A stretch of 64,000 nt of DNA from the NCBI RefSeq assembly GCF_043290135.1, contig NC_134702.1, positions 74,952,417 through 75,016,416 of the forward strand, written 5' to 3'. Of the stretch, positions 45,321 through 57,145 are shown piece by piece (within the stretch, counting starts at the first letter, position 1; the number at the start of each line of letters is the position of its first letter). This DNA comes from Rhipicephalus microplus. Taxonomy: Eukaryota; Arthropoda; Arachnida; Ixodida; Ixodidae. A program made the position numbers and the translations under genes. The notes below the pieces were generated by a model. It was given only the letters and a program-made list of their open reading frames with translations. It was not told the origin of the DNA and searched no databases.

Positions 45321-46710
45321 TTCAGTGATACCAGCAACACAGACTCTGATGGCGGTCCAAACAGCTGTGCTTGGCGCGGAAAACGCCGACGTGCGTGTAC
45401 CGAGCCGTGACATTCTCATGGGCGAAGGTATGGACTTTTCGGAGCTCCAGTCTGAACGCAGACGAATCCACAACAATAGTCACGGGGACGGTATGGATAC
45501 AGACGACACTCCGGCATCGACACAACGGAACGCTGATGACGACGAAGGCTGAAGAACGGTACTCACGGTGCGCTAACAAATAAAATAGGCACAAAAACGC
45601 CAACAGGCGTCGAAGAGTGGCCCTAGCATTGATAAAAAAGCACGAGGAGTTTTCAATCGGTACCGTAAACCAAAGTACCACAAACTCCCACCCCTACCAC
45701 GGGACGACTTTAAAGCTGTGATAAGACCACGCCGAGGATTGCCCATATGAACACTCACGAGCCTACTACTGGCAGAGGCAGCTATCGCAGCACGTGGAAA
45801 TAAAATCCAAGTTGAGAAATTCATTGTACGCTTAAAATCTATCTCTAGTGGTAAAATTGTGTTGACTCGTGACCAAGAAGTGGCAGTACTTGTACGTAAA
45901 ATCGCGTTTATTACAGTGACAGGTGGACCCCATGAAGTTAACGCATACACCAATACAGGAGATGGAGCCGTCCGGGGGTTTATTCATCGCCTACACCCTC
46001 ATAACTCATGCGATACTTTAAAGGCCAACTTGCGCATCCACACTCAAAAGATTAAAATCATCCACGCTCGTATACTGGGTGACTCAAAGACAGTGGTCAT
46101 CACGTTCTTCGGAGCTTTCGTACCCAAGTACGTATACTACCAAGGAAGTAAACTGACCTTCTACACCTACAAAAACACAGTACAGGTCTGCAAAATTTGT
46201 CAGTAAGTGGGTCATTGAACGGACGTTTGTACGCAGCCCGAACTTGTCGTTTGTAAAATATGTGGAACTTCATAGCCAATGGTTGGACATGAGTGCACCC
46301 CGCCCAGAGCGACGTGTAGAGAATAGCACATGACCGGAGATCGCAGCTGTATGAAGTGCCTAAAGCCAGCTCGACATCGCCACAAATACCTGAACAAGAA
46401 GCCGTCACCCAAGATGCAACAGGCACCACAAGAATCTGTCGATATTCAAAGCAGCCAGCGAACACGCTGGTTTGAATTCGAAGAGCAAGAGATGCAGTTC
46501 AGTGCTCACAAATTCCGGGACTGCCTCGCCACGCTCATATGCCTCGCTCAATTTTCAAGTCGAGATCCCGGTCCAGAACAAAATCCAGATGAGGCCCCAG
46601 ACAAATTAACCGCGGGAAGAATTCTAAACTACCACCAGCACCCAAGACCCCTCACCAAACCCGTCCAAAGTCCAGGGAAACTCCAGGCCAGCGCCAAGCT
46701 GAACTGCCGG
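45321..46710 (+). pseudogene. LINE copy 3, ORF1 relic
   Basis: The folded region of ORF1 is recognisable between 45660 and 46205 by alignment with the LINE at 6889-12602: LPRDDF..VIRPR against LSRDDYIVVVQPR, and VVITFFGAFVPKYVYYQGS against AVVTFEGTKLPRFLFYHCV. CCxHC knuckles follow (VCKICGTS..GHEC, CMKCLKPARH). In-frame stops at 45748 and 46204 region. Confidence 0.72.
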
Positions 46711-47129
46711 TAGGCTGGGCACAAGGCACTTGTCCCACTAGATCACATATAGCTGAAAACCCGGAATATAAAAAAATTAGGAAAATGAACTAATAAAAGC
46801 CAGCTTGGGAGACATCAAGCGAGAGTTGGCTGCTCTAAACCAATACCACAACCATATCGAACTACACCAATCTCAAGCTAAGCTGGTACCACAGCAAGAA
46901 GCAAGAGGTAAAAGCGACAAGATATAAAGTCAGTTATCTACCCTAGCACAACAAATGCAAGAGCTGTTCGCCGAAATACACAAGCTTAAAAGATACGTAG
47001 ACGATTCCATTCACTTTGTCACTGAAAGATTTAGGAAATGCGCGAGCATCAGCCTGGCAGCCCCACCTCTTCTTCCCAAAGTCTTTGAGACGTTGGGTAG
47101 CGAAAGCAACATTCATGGCTAGCAATTAT

Positions 47130-50100
47130 GTGCACTCTAGAGAAACACTGCAAGTATGGCAGTGGAATTGTTTTACGCTACACAATAAATATCAGCTTTA
47201 TCGCAATACAGACTACCGACGCCAAACCAGCCTGATGTACAGGAAATATGAACCAAATTGCTCAATATGGCAGGTTACAACCTCTACACTCATCCTGATT
47301 ACCCCAAAATGGGAATTTCACTTCGGAAGAATGTCATGTTGAGTCTCATAAGCTGTCTAACCGCAACATACAACACCAAGTTGTTGTTATCTCCCCATAT
47401 AAAAGGAACAAATCTAAGACGATCGTGCTTAATATATACAGCCCGCACAGAGAACGTAACGTCAACTTTGGAGACTTGATAACATATGTAAGCCAAATGG
47501 CAAATCCGAGGGACAAAATGGTCGTTCTTATGGACTTCAGTGCATCTCATACGGAAGGGGGGTACACCAAAAACTTCTCTAAAGGCAATCTAAAGGCAAC
47601 CTGCTTCAAGCAATCGAAAACAATAAGCTATGGCTTGCCACGTTTTTAGACAAACCAACTCGCACCGGAACTTGTGTAAAGACACATTTCCAGATTTTTC
47701 TTTTACAAACGACCTAGACCTGATAGCATGGATCCATTTTGATGAAAACTTAGGCAGCGATCAGAACAGGACTGGTTTGTCCCTAGATTCACCTAAAATA
47801 AGACAACCACTAGGAACGGCAAGTATAACCGACTGGGCTGCTTTTCGAGGGAAGCAAGGCAACCCAGCGGACACATCAAATGCAGCTCAGTGGGCGAAGT
47901 TTATTCAAAACATTCATGTAAACTACCTGAAAAATAACAACGACGACATATGCACCTGCCATTGATCCTCACTTGCTAAGGTTGTGGGAAGCTAGACAGA
48001 GTTTAGCTACGCGATGACAGAAGCAGCGACCTAACATAAAACTCAAGATGCGAATCGCAGAACTCAGCCAGAAAGCCAACGAATATGTTCGAGCTCTGGA
48101 TAACAATAACTAGTTTCAATTTTGTGCATCCCTTCGGGGTACTTTATCCCCGAACAAAACGTGGTCGATATTACGTAGCAAGTTAAATCCGACTACTACA
48201 CGGACAGCCACGAACAAAGTTCCCCGACAAATAGAAAATGTCTTCAGGGGGAGTGATGAAGCTTTAGTCACTCAGTTAAAAGAAATCTATCTAAGCTCCA
48301 CACAGGGACCAGACACAGACAAGGCATGCCCTACGTACGACGGCCCAGCCAACCCAGAACTCGACAGCTACATAATAGTAGCAGAAGTGCACGCAGCTGC
48401 GCAAACTTTCAAACAGAATACATTACTTGGCAGAGATAAAATCACGAATGCAATGATTCGCACCCTGGACGATGAAACACAATGCAAGCTTACTGGCTTC
48501 TTCAACAACAAAATACAATAGAGAAGTACCACGCGAATGGAAAGAAGCAGAAATAATATTTATACCCGAACCTGGAAAACCCAAAAAACTGTGCAGAACC
48601 TTAGACTTATCTTTATGACATCTTGAGTGGCAAACTATTCAAAAAAGTAATTCAGACACAAATAAGGTATTACATTTAGACGCACCGACGCATTCCCATT
48701 TAAATGATTGGACTTAGACCGAAGGTGCCAGCACAGGACGTATTCCTGCTACTCACGGAATAGGCGCTTAACCCGCCTAGCGGGAGCACGGATAGGTTCA
48801 TCATAACCTTATACGTCAAAAAACCTTTGACTTCATATTTTGCGAAATTATACTTGAGGAGCTACGCAACAATGAATGCGGAGAAAAAATCTACAGCTAC
48901 ACTAACTCTTTTTTGATGAACTAAATGGCTACAATAGGCAACAGTTAAACCCAAACAACGTTAACGCGAATACTCAACCGCGATACCCCGCAGGGCTCAG
49001 TTTTGTCTGCTCTACTTTTTTAACTTTGGGATGCGCAAGCTTGGCCTATAGTCAGAGGAGGAATCCGAGCTAAGTAAAGCGATATACGCGGAAGACATAA
49101 CGTTATGGGCTTCCGAAGGCTTCATCAGCGACAAACAAGACAACCTTAACAAAGCCATCGACAAAGTGAAAAAAGCTTTAACAAATGCAGGCTGTGATGC
49201 ACACCAAAAAAATTGAAACTTTTGCAGGTTAAAAACCAAATATTCAACAAATGTGGGACGCCCTCAAATACACGTCACTATTTCCTGCCAACCTATAAGA
49301 GAGGTGAAAAAGCTACGAGTCCTCGGCCTGAGGATCCAAATCAATGGTAGAGTAGATTGCGCGATAGAAACATTCCGAAAAACGACGAAAAATGTAGCTC
49401 GTGTGATACATAGGGTAACGTGGAAAATAAAAGGCTTCATAGAAGAGGAATGTCTGTGCCTTGTACAGGAGTTTGTCATAAGTAGAACCACGTACAGTCT
49501 ATCTTTCCAAAAGTTAACCCATACTGAAACAGCAAAAATCGACTCAATCATAAGAAGGGCATTTAAAGTAGCGATTGGAGTGCCCACCAATGCTAGCACC
49601 GGAAACGTTGAGGCACTAGTACTTTAAAATACCTTTCCAGAACTCGCGTCTGCCGTAGTGATATCTGTAAAGGAAAGAATAAATTTGATGGACAAAGGCA
49701 GAGCTCTACTCAAGCAGGTTGGCTACCGGTTACGACCTCAACACGCCAAGAGGAGACATACCTACTACCGCACCACATTAGGGCCGAAATCATGGCGGCC
49801 CCCATCTCTAAGAATATGAGCGCTAAGTATTACCCAGACAGGCAGCAAGCCAGAGCAAGAACACTAGAAAGCAATAGTTACACCAATCTTGCGCCCAGCG
49901 GTACTACAACTAGAGCAGCGTCGATGAAAACCCCGTCAGTTAGCACGGCCGTAACAGTGGTGGTTGCTTTGGTGATCAGACGCGCTGAACAAAAAGAAGA
50001 CTGAGCCTTTATGATTACCGACTGTCAATCAACTTGCCGTATGTTTAAGGCTGGGGCCATTCCAAGGGCAGCTATGTGAATTCTAGTGACGCAACCACAA

Positions 50101-50460
50101 AATGAGCATGCAATACTTTGGCGTCGCGCGCATACAGGACATGAGGGCAATTAAAAGGCGATCGGCTTGCTCGTGAACTAAGCATCCGAGCACCGGTCGC
50201 AACTCTCGAGGAACCCCAATAACTACACGTGACGTTCACGAAAACCAAAGAGGAGAACAAAAAAGATACAGACATCCCCATTCAGGTCTCACCGAAGAAC
50301 AGGCGCGAGATTGGCGTCGAGTACGGAACACGTACCCACACATACAAGGAAACTACCACATAAATGTCACAATATACGCACGAAGTAGCGCGTAATGTGG
50401 CGAACGGCCAACTCTCACCCATATTATGTGGGAATGTGAATCACGGTCCCAAAACGTCAA
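47130..50460 (+). pseudogene. LINE copy 3, ORF2 relic
   Basis: Endonuclease, reverse transcriptase and thumb blocks appear in order but in changing frames, with many A/T-biased substitutions. Key catalytic residues are altered: SDQ for SDH in the endonuclease and YAED for YADD in the polymerase. VRLGLRIQING-like text (RVLGLRIQINGRVD) and FVISRTTYSLSF mark the thumb. Confidence 0.7.
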
Positions 50461-50489
50461 TTCTCCTCTTTTAGGGACAACATCTCGTC

Positions 50490-50518
50490 TATAGTGAACT
50501 AGAATCTAGTTCACTATA
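50490..50518. repeat. Perfect 13-bp inverted repeat
   Basis: tatagtgaactag, spacer aat, ctagttcactata. It lies inside LINE copy 3, where the related LINEs have no such hairpin. Confidence 0.75.
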
Positions 50519-50667
50519 ATCTCGACCGAGGCTGTGGGAGACCTGGCTTGCTAGCAAGGCTAGAGAAAGCCAGCTGGCTTTGGTCGACCAGGCCTAGTGA
50601 GCCGCAAAGATCAGTGGAGCGCTGGACTTAAGACCCACCCACTTGCCCAGATGGATGGACCGATTGG

Positions 50668-53600
50668 GAATAACTTTATTTATACGTCCTGTACGGGGTG
50701 TAGCTACTTACCTGGCTAATTCCACGCCGGGACTGGGAGGTCAAGCCTCCTAGTCCTGTCATCGGCGTACTGAACATCAACGACTTGGGGGATATGGTCG
50801 TGAGACTTAGTCATCCCCGTACACCGTTCCTGGGAAATGCCATGGCCTAGCGACCCACACTCTCATAGCATATGCTCAAGCGTGCATACTTCTTTCTTGC
50901 ATACCTTGCAAACAGCGTTCATATCTTTTACATCGTACCATTCTTTTGCCTGTGCCGGTGAGTAATCAGAGTGTGTCTGTAATTTTCTAAGTGTGACCGA
51001 ATTTGCTCTGTTCACTCTGCTGTGAGGGGGTGCAAACTCTCTTCTACCCAGGTATTAATGCTTAGTAGTTTCATTATAAGTCATAGGCGTATCCCGTTGT
51101 AGGTTTTTGAATCCAGCAGAGTCAAAGCCATGAGTAAAAGCGGCCCGGTTCTTAAGTTCGTGGCCAACTCTGTTGGCCGATTCATTTGGATTCATGGAAA
51201 TGTCGTCGAGTGATTCAAAGTGCGCTGGAAACCAATATATGTAATGTGTATCAATGGCCTGTTTACCTATAATAATTCGAACTGCTTGTGGTGCGATCCT
51301 GCCCCTGCTGAAGGCTCTAATGGCTGGTTTTGAGTCGCTGTATATCTCGGTGTATTGATCATCCGTAAGGGCCAACGCGATGGCAGCCTGTTCAACGATT
51401 TCTGGTTTAGAAGTTTAAACCGTGGCGCATTTGGTACTCCTGCCCTGGTGGTCAACTGCTATCGCGGCAAACCTTTTCGGTCTTTAGATGAGGCTGAGTC
51501 GACAAAGGAAGCCCCCTGCCTTTATAAAGCCTTAGCCTGGGCTACTCCTTCTGGGAATGGTTAAGGTTTGGTGCATATTTCTTGGCAACGGGGCAATGAT
51601 GACGCTCTCAGGAATGTCCTGTGGTATCTTGGTGTACGTCTCCTGGTCGATGAAAGCGTTGGTCATGATTCTGTCAGGGATCGATATACCCGTGCAATGT
51701 GTACAGTCTTGCTATTTGTGACCTTTATTGAGCCTACGCAATTTGTCTAGTCGTGTTGTGTACCCCGAATGTGAGCAATTTCGGATTGCTTGTGTGAAGC
51801 GAGAAACCCAGTGCACTCTTGATGACTTTCTTGATCACTGCGTCGAGCTTCTTTAATTGGGTTTGGGTCCAGTTATACATGGAAGCCGCATATGAAATAT
51901 CAGATAGCACGAAAGAGTTGATCAACCTGATAAGACTGTCTTCTTTCATGCGTTTTTGTCTCCCTTCAAGTAGTCTGATTATCCAATATGCCTTCTCTGT
52001 CTTAAAGATGATTTTCTTGAGTGCCATATGATTCCTGCCATTAGCACCAATAAAAAGTAGAGTACCCTCATCGTGTCGCCTCAGGGTATATTAACCCTGT
52101 GTTCGGTCATTATATGCACGTCACTTTCGAATAGAGGCTTCCAGCCCTTAGGTCTCCCCCTTTTTCATTTCGGTAAAGTGATAACTCTGATTTGTGCGGG
52201 GCGCACTTGAGACCATTGGGCCTCAAGTATTCCTCCACTGTCTGCGCCGCTTCTGTAAGAGCATCTCATGCCTGTCCTTTACTACCACCAGTACATCATA
52301 TAGTAAGGTCATCAGCATAGATGGTGTGGTGAATGTGCCTGATATTGCTCAGTTTCCTGGACAGGCTAAGGATGCACCAATTGAAGAGGACGGGATAGAT
52401 CATCGAGCCTTGAGGGGTTCCATAATCACCGAGTTGAAGCACATCTGAGTTGGTGTCTCCTATTCTTAACCTTGATGTACGTGCTCCTAAGAAAGAGCTT
52501 ATGTCATTATACATTTTCGATCCAAGTCCATTTCCTCTATTGTTTGAAGGATGTATTTGTGCCTGATGTTGTCGAATGCTTTCTCCATGTCTAGTCCGAT
52601 GATGTCTTTGTTATCTCTAGAGTACCCGTCCAGAATGTGGTGTTTAATGTGCTTCATAGCATCCTGAGTAGATAGTGAGGAGCTGATGCATTGCTTATTG
52701 TGGATGTATATATTCTTGTTCTCTAAGAAATCCCTCAACCTGTTGAGCATTGCATGCTCGGCAACCTTTCCTACACATGATGCTAGCGATATTGCCTGCA
52801 AGTTCTACGGACTTGGAGGTTTAACCGGCTTCGCTATTAGTAAGACTTGAGAAAGTTTCCATTCGTCTGGAACTTCTACCGAATTTCGTGCTTCGTTAAT
52901 AAAATCAGTCAGTGATTCAATAGAGGGCTCGTCGAGATTTCTGAGTGACTTGTTGGTCACGCCATCTGGGCCAGGGGCAGACATTCTGTTTAACTCACTC
53001 AGCACCCTTCTCAATTCAGAAAAAAAGAAGGATCGATGGAGCTGTGGCTGATGGGTTTCCTGGTATTCTGATTGTGGAAATTGTTCTTGCTCCTTTGCGA
53101 CTGGTAGGTATTTGTTCATGAGTTGCTTAGTAACTGTTTCAATGTCTTGATATTGAAGTGCTATGTGTATTGCCCGGGCAAGGCAGTGTCTCTGCTTGGA
53201 CTTGGTGCCTTGCTCATCTAAGAGGTGGTCAATGAGTTTCCATGCCTTGCCATTCCTGATCTGCCCGTCAATCTTTTCACAGAATTCATCCCACTGTTGC
53301 TTTCGTAGGTTAGTGCAGTGCTGTGTGATTTGTTTATTTAGTTCTGCTATTTTCTTCCTTAGTTCATGATTTAGTATGAGTCCACCATTTCTTATATATG
53401 GCGTACTTTGTATTATGTAGGCTAGTTTAGAATGCATGTCCTCCCCGTTAGCTTTAGTGAGTTTCCGGAGGCGGCCTTGATATCATTCCTGGTTGATTCG
53501 CACCACCTTTGAGGCTTGGTTTGACAGCACTTAGTGCGCTTTGCGTTATAATTCTGCGAAAAACATCCAAATACACAACCTCGAATTCTCGAGTGCGGCC

Positions 53601-53930
53601 TTGCTGAGCCTCCAGCTTAACCTCGAGAACATACTGATCACTGGCGAAGTTATGACCGGTATTTGTCCGTATCACATGCTCTACGTTCTTGACAATGGTT
53701 AGGTTGAGTGTGGTGTCTCTACAGACATAATTACGGATTCTTGTGGTATACCCTTTATTCTTAATCAAGACCAGGTCTTGTTCGTCCACATGACGCCATA
53801 GAGTCCTGCCTTTGGGGTTTGTCGCAGTATAACCCCACAGTTCATGAGTAGCATTGAAGTCCCCTAATATCATTATGGGCCGCAGGAACCTTTTGGTCAT
53901 CATATGAGGTCGTCCTACTTATGCGAAAGA
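50668..53930 (-). mobile_element. I-superfamily LINE, 5' truncated, copy 4
   Basis: Minus strand. The 3' end at about 50668 has AATAAA (complement near 50685). Upstream in order are a Cys/His motif (VCKVCKKEVCTLEHML, about 50850-50930), RNase H, thumb (51734-52027), reverse transcriptase (52296-53000) and endonuclease (53454-53903). The element is cut at about 53930 inside the endonuclease, and ORF1 is absent. Typical of incomplete reverse transcription. It is tail to tail with copy 3. Confidence 0.8.
51055..53903 (-). pseudogene. LINE copy 4, ORF2 relic
   Basis: Endonuclease: IMILGDFNATHELWGYTAT and FASDQYVLEV (SDQ where SDH is expected). Reverse transcriptase: SAPGPDGVTNKSLRNL, LLIAKPVKPPS, SLASCVGKVAEHAML, motif A IIGLDMEKAFDNIRHK, motif B YGTPQGSMIYPVLFNW, motif C YADDLTI, all present. 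Thumb: LALKKIIFKTEKAYWIIRLL region. RNase H: EIYSDSKPAIRAFSRGRIA and HYIYWFPAHFES. Frameshifts near 53450, 52510 and 51730 and a stop at 52803. The polymerase core is the best preserved of the five copies. Confidence 0.82.
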
Positions 53931-54758
53931 ACTTTTTGGTACGCTCAGTGAACTTCGTTTACGTCTTGAGTCTACCACATTTGTATTGACGCAAATATAC
54001 ATATTCCTATAGACTACATTTCTGCAGCATTCACTACTATGAATTGCCATTTAAATGCACTGTTTTTCATCATAATGTTGGCTACTCCAGAAAGAAAAAA
54101 TAATTCAATGCGAGTACAAGAGGTAGTGCGCATGGTGAATGCACACGGTGCGTTGCGCGAATGCGCAGTTATACTGGCTCGAAGGCACCCTAGTGATATG
54201 AAGCTTTTCAGGCGCCTCTCTTTCTGTTTTTTATGAGTGCTTTCCACTTCGGCCTACATTGTTCACGACGCCTGAGTGAAGCCAGCGAATGTTCCTGCTC
54301 ATCGACTGAGGTCAATCAAGGTAGACTTTTGTCAGTGAACAGGACATTTGCTGGTTAGAAGAAATAAAGCCAGACAGAAAAAAAATTCTCTTCTGACCGT
54401 GCTAGTTTAACCCCATTGTTTATTATTATCTGAGTAATGAAATGTTAGCTCTAAGTTGCCTGAATAATAAGACTAGATACAAGCTCAGCGAATTCTTGTT
54501 AATTTTCACCGACATTTTTGCTGCTGACAAAGTTTATTGTTTTCAACCTTGACAGCTCAACTACGCAGTCTCGCATAGTTCGCAACAGAAACTCTTCAAG
54601 GATTTTCTATAAGAGAACCATTGACAAAATAAAAACAGGCATAACTAAAGGTCGTAATACGAAGACTTTCGAACCGCAATGGCAAGCTTAATAACTGATG
54701 GCGATATGACTTTCTGAAAGAGAACGCAGCTATAATGTTCGCCAGAAACTTAGTTCTT
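53931..54758. other. No supported gene
   Basis: AT-rich sequence with no recognisable coding or repeat family. Confidence 0.4.
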
Positions 54759-54924
54759 TTATTTTGATTCGAGAAATTCGAAACTATGAACGGCGGGTAG
54801 TGCTTTCTCGATCAATGCAAGTTCCAGTTTTTGGCCAGCTGTTTGTTCTGTCGACCCAATCACACGTACAATTACCATCAATTGGGCATCCAGAAAAGGA
54901 ATGATTTCGGTAGAGAGTACATCT
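54759..54924 (-). CDS. Candidate 3' terminal exon, unrecognised
   Basis: On the minus strand a strong acceptor (cctatttttttcag) ends at 54925 and is followed by an open frame of 54 codons. It reads DVLSTEIIPFLDAQLMVIV and AGQKLELALIEKALPAVHS and ends at a TAA that overlaps an AATAAA signal. The sequence has the composition of a folded protein. No earlier exon could be assigned, so this may be chance. Confidence 0.35.
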
Positions 54925-55640
54925 CTGAAAAAAATAGGACATGGCATCAAATTATGTTCCAATTGAAAAAAGCACAACTTTTTGCTAGAGAGAAGAAATA
55001 AATGCGACAACAAATTGAATGTAATCGAATGAAGGCAAACAGCTTGATTGGCATCTCACCAGGTTTGATAATTTTGCGCTAACAAGCGCACTGCGTAGAT
55101 GGAGCGTTCGCGATCACGGCTGCCTAAAATTTACAATGCTACGTGCCGCAGAAATGGCTGAAATTTCAAGATAAACGCTGCTCTCCCTGCCTTTCGCAGG
55201 TGCTCTTCCAGAAAATAAGGATAGGACTTTCACGTCAGTGCTGTGACGTTGGTCCACGTGAATGACTGCACTCTGGCAATGCCAGCAGTAGCACGCGATA
55301 CGGTAGAAATTATTTAACACAACATGTGTGGTTTATGTATTTTATTTCTTGAGTAGAACATTAAAACCTAATATAAATAATTAGATGTGATAAGACAAAG
55401 TGCATGCCTTTTTTTCCGTTTTCCCCTTTGAATTCCAACAAGATGTGAGGCTAATATGCCTGCGTTTTGCATTCGTTCATAACCCCGTGGTTAGCGCATC
55501 AAGCATACGCCTGTCTTGCAGAAGAAATAAATGGTTCTGCGCATTAGAGCACTTATTATGTTAATATATTCTAACTTGCTCGGTGGAGACATCTATATCT
55601 CGGTGGAGACGATATATATTGCCCTACACTCAGAAGTCGG
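54925..55640. other. No supported gene
   Basis: If the exon at 54759-54924 is real this would be its intron. Nothing else recognised. Confidence 0.35.
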
Positions 55641-57145
55641 CCAGCCAAACAACATCCTCAAGCGCAGACACACACCGATATAAAACTCACTACAATTGAT
55701 GGCACGTCATACCAACCGTGGATGAAGTCCGTGTGCTAGGTTTTCGGAGAGACAGTTCACCACATTGAAACCGGAGTGCCTAACACGATTCACCTCATTC
55801 GGCGCATTACCACTAAACGCAAAGACATGGAAGAGGCTAGCATCATCCGTCTAATTCAATCATTTGTTTTAAGCCACATCACCTATACGGCGGCATACCA
55901 CCGATGGTTCACTGAAGGAAAGTCAAAACTCAACAGCCTAAGTAAGAGAAGCTACAAATAAACACTAGGTTTGCCTCAAGACACCAGCACCAAATTTCTC
56001 CTTCAACTTGGTTTACACGATACTCTTGAGGAACTTATCAAGGCCCAACAAAATGACTAAGCCAGGCCACGAGGTTCTACGTAATCCAGGTATTTCTTAC
56101 CACATTCAACACGGATACAAACAGGACATACCACACACTATCCGTGCCAAGTTCATAGTACAACGCATAGAAAGAAACATGCACCTTGAACACAACAAAG
56201 GCAGACGTGTCAGTAGAGCCAGAGCCATGTCAAAGATGTTTGGACGCAACCATTTGGCAGTCTTTGTCGCCGCAGCACGCTACCGGGAACGTCACCACTT
56301 CGTGGCTGCTGTCGTAGACCACACACAACAATGCAAAAGCTGCGCGTCAATCATCACACGAAACGTAGAAACGGCAGAGGAAGTGGCTATCGCGATGACC
56401 ATAGCCCACAATAACGCCTAATGTGTAATCAGCGACTCACAAACATCCGTTTGAAACTACGCCAGCGGCAGAATCTACCCCGAGGCATTGCGGATTCTTA
56501 GTACAGGCAAACTTCACGAGGCGGGAAAATACGCGTTCATTCTGTAATTCCCTGCCCACACACCAATAGGTAACCTGGAGGACACTCCGAGTGAAGTGGC
56601 GCACAACGTGGCTCGAGGTCTTACGTGCCGAGTCACGTCAGACGAAGCGGTCACTTAAACGAACTTTTCTGTGCCGGTGTGGGAATGGGACAATAGGCTC
56701 ACTAAATTTGGGACATAACACTATTGACTGCAAAGGCGGGAGTACCATCCGTCTCATACCAAGCTAAATCGAGCCCAGTCCGTTCAATGTCGGCAGCTAC
56801 AAACACGCACATACATGAACCCAGTCATCGTGCACCACATATATTGCGACGTCTATAGTTATAATATATGCCAGTGCTATACCACCAGAGCCACTCTTTA
56901 CCATATCCTATGGGAATGTCCAGCGCTAGCGAGAAATTCTGCGGTCGAGGCCTCCAATAAACACTTTCGGGCACGTTGGCGGAATTCGCTGCTTGGTTCG
57001 GGCCTGGACAAGCAACTTTGAAGAATCCAGCGGGCCAATAGGCAGAGTAGACTCTGCCGGGAGATACGGTCCCTCCCTGAGCTCCTAGGTGGGAGCCCCG
57101 CGCAGCAACCTGCCGGAAATAATAAAGGCAACCTCTCTTTCTCTC
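55640..57145 (+). mobile_element. I-superfamily LINE 3' part, copy 5
   Basis: Plus strand. It starts within the RT thumb (LTTIDGTSYQPW and IIRLIQSFVLSHITYTAAYH) and continues through RNase H (VFVAAARYRERHHFVAAVV, NVETAEEVAIAMTIAHNNA, VISDSQTSV) to the C-terminal ATLYHILWECPAL motif near 56880. The 3' UTR has AATAAA near 57120 and a T/C-rich end. The 5' truncation removed the ORF1, endonuclease and polymerase core. Many frameshifts. Confidence 0.78.

Larger units (their letters stand above)
45321..50660 (+). mobile_element. I-superfamily LINE, near full-length, copy 3
   Basis: Plus strand, starting where copy 2 ends. ORF1 relic 45321-46710 (LPPLPRDDFKAVIRPRRG, then GAFVPKYVYYQGSKLTFYTYKNTVQVCKIC with knuckles). 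Endonuclease 47130-47960 (VVLMDFSASHTEGG; catalytic SDH reads SDQ). Reverse transcriptase 48300-49240 (YAEDITLW in place of YADD). Thumb 49253-49627. RNase H region and C-terminal Cys motif (HIMWECESRS) near 50420. The 3' end is near 50640-50660, where a minus-strand LINE end begins. Confidence 0.78.
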
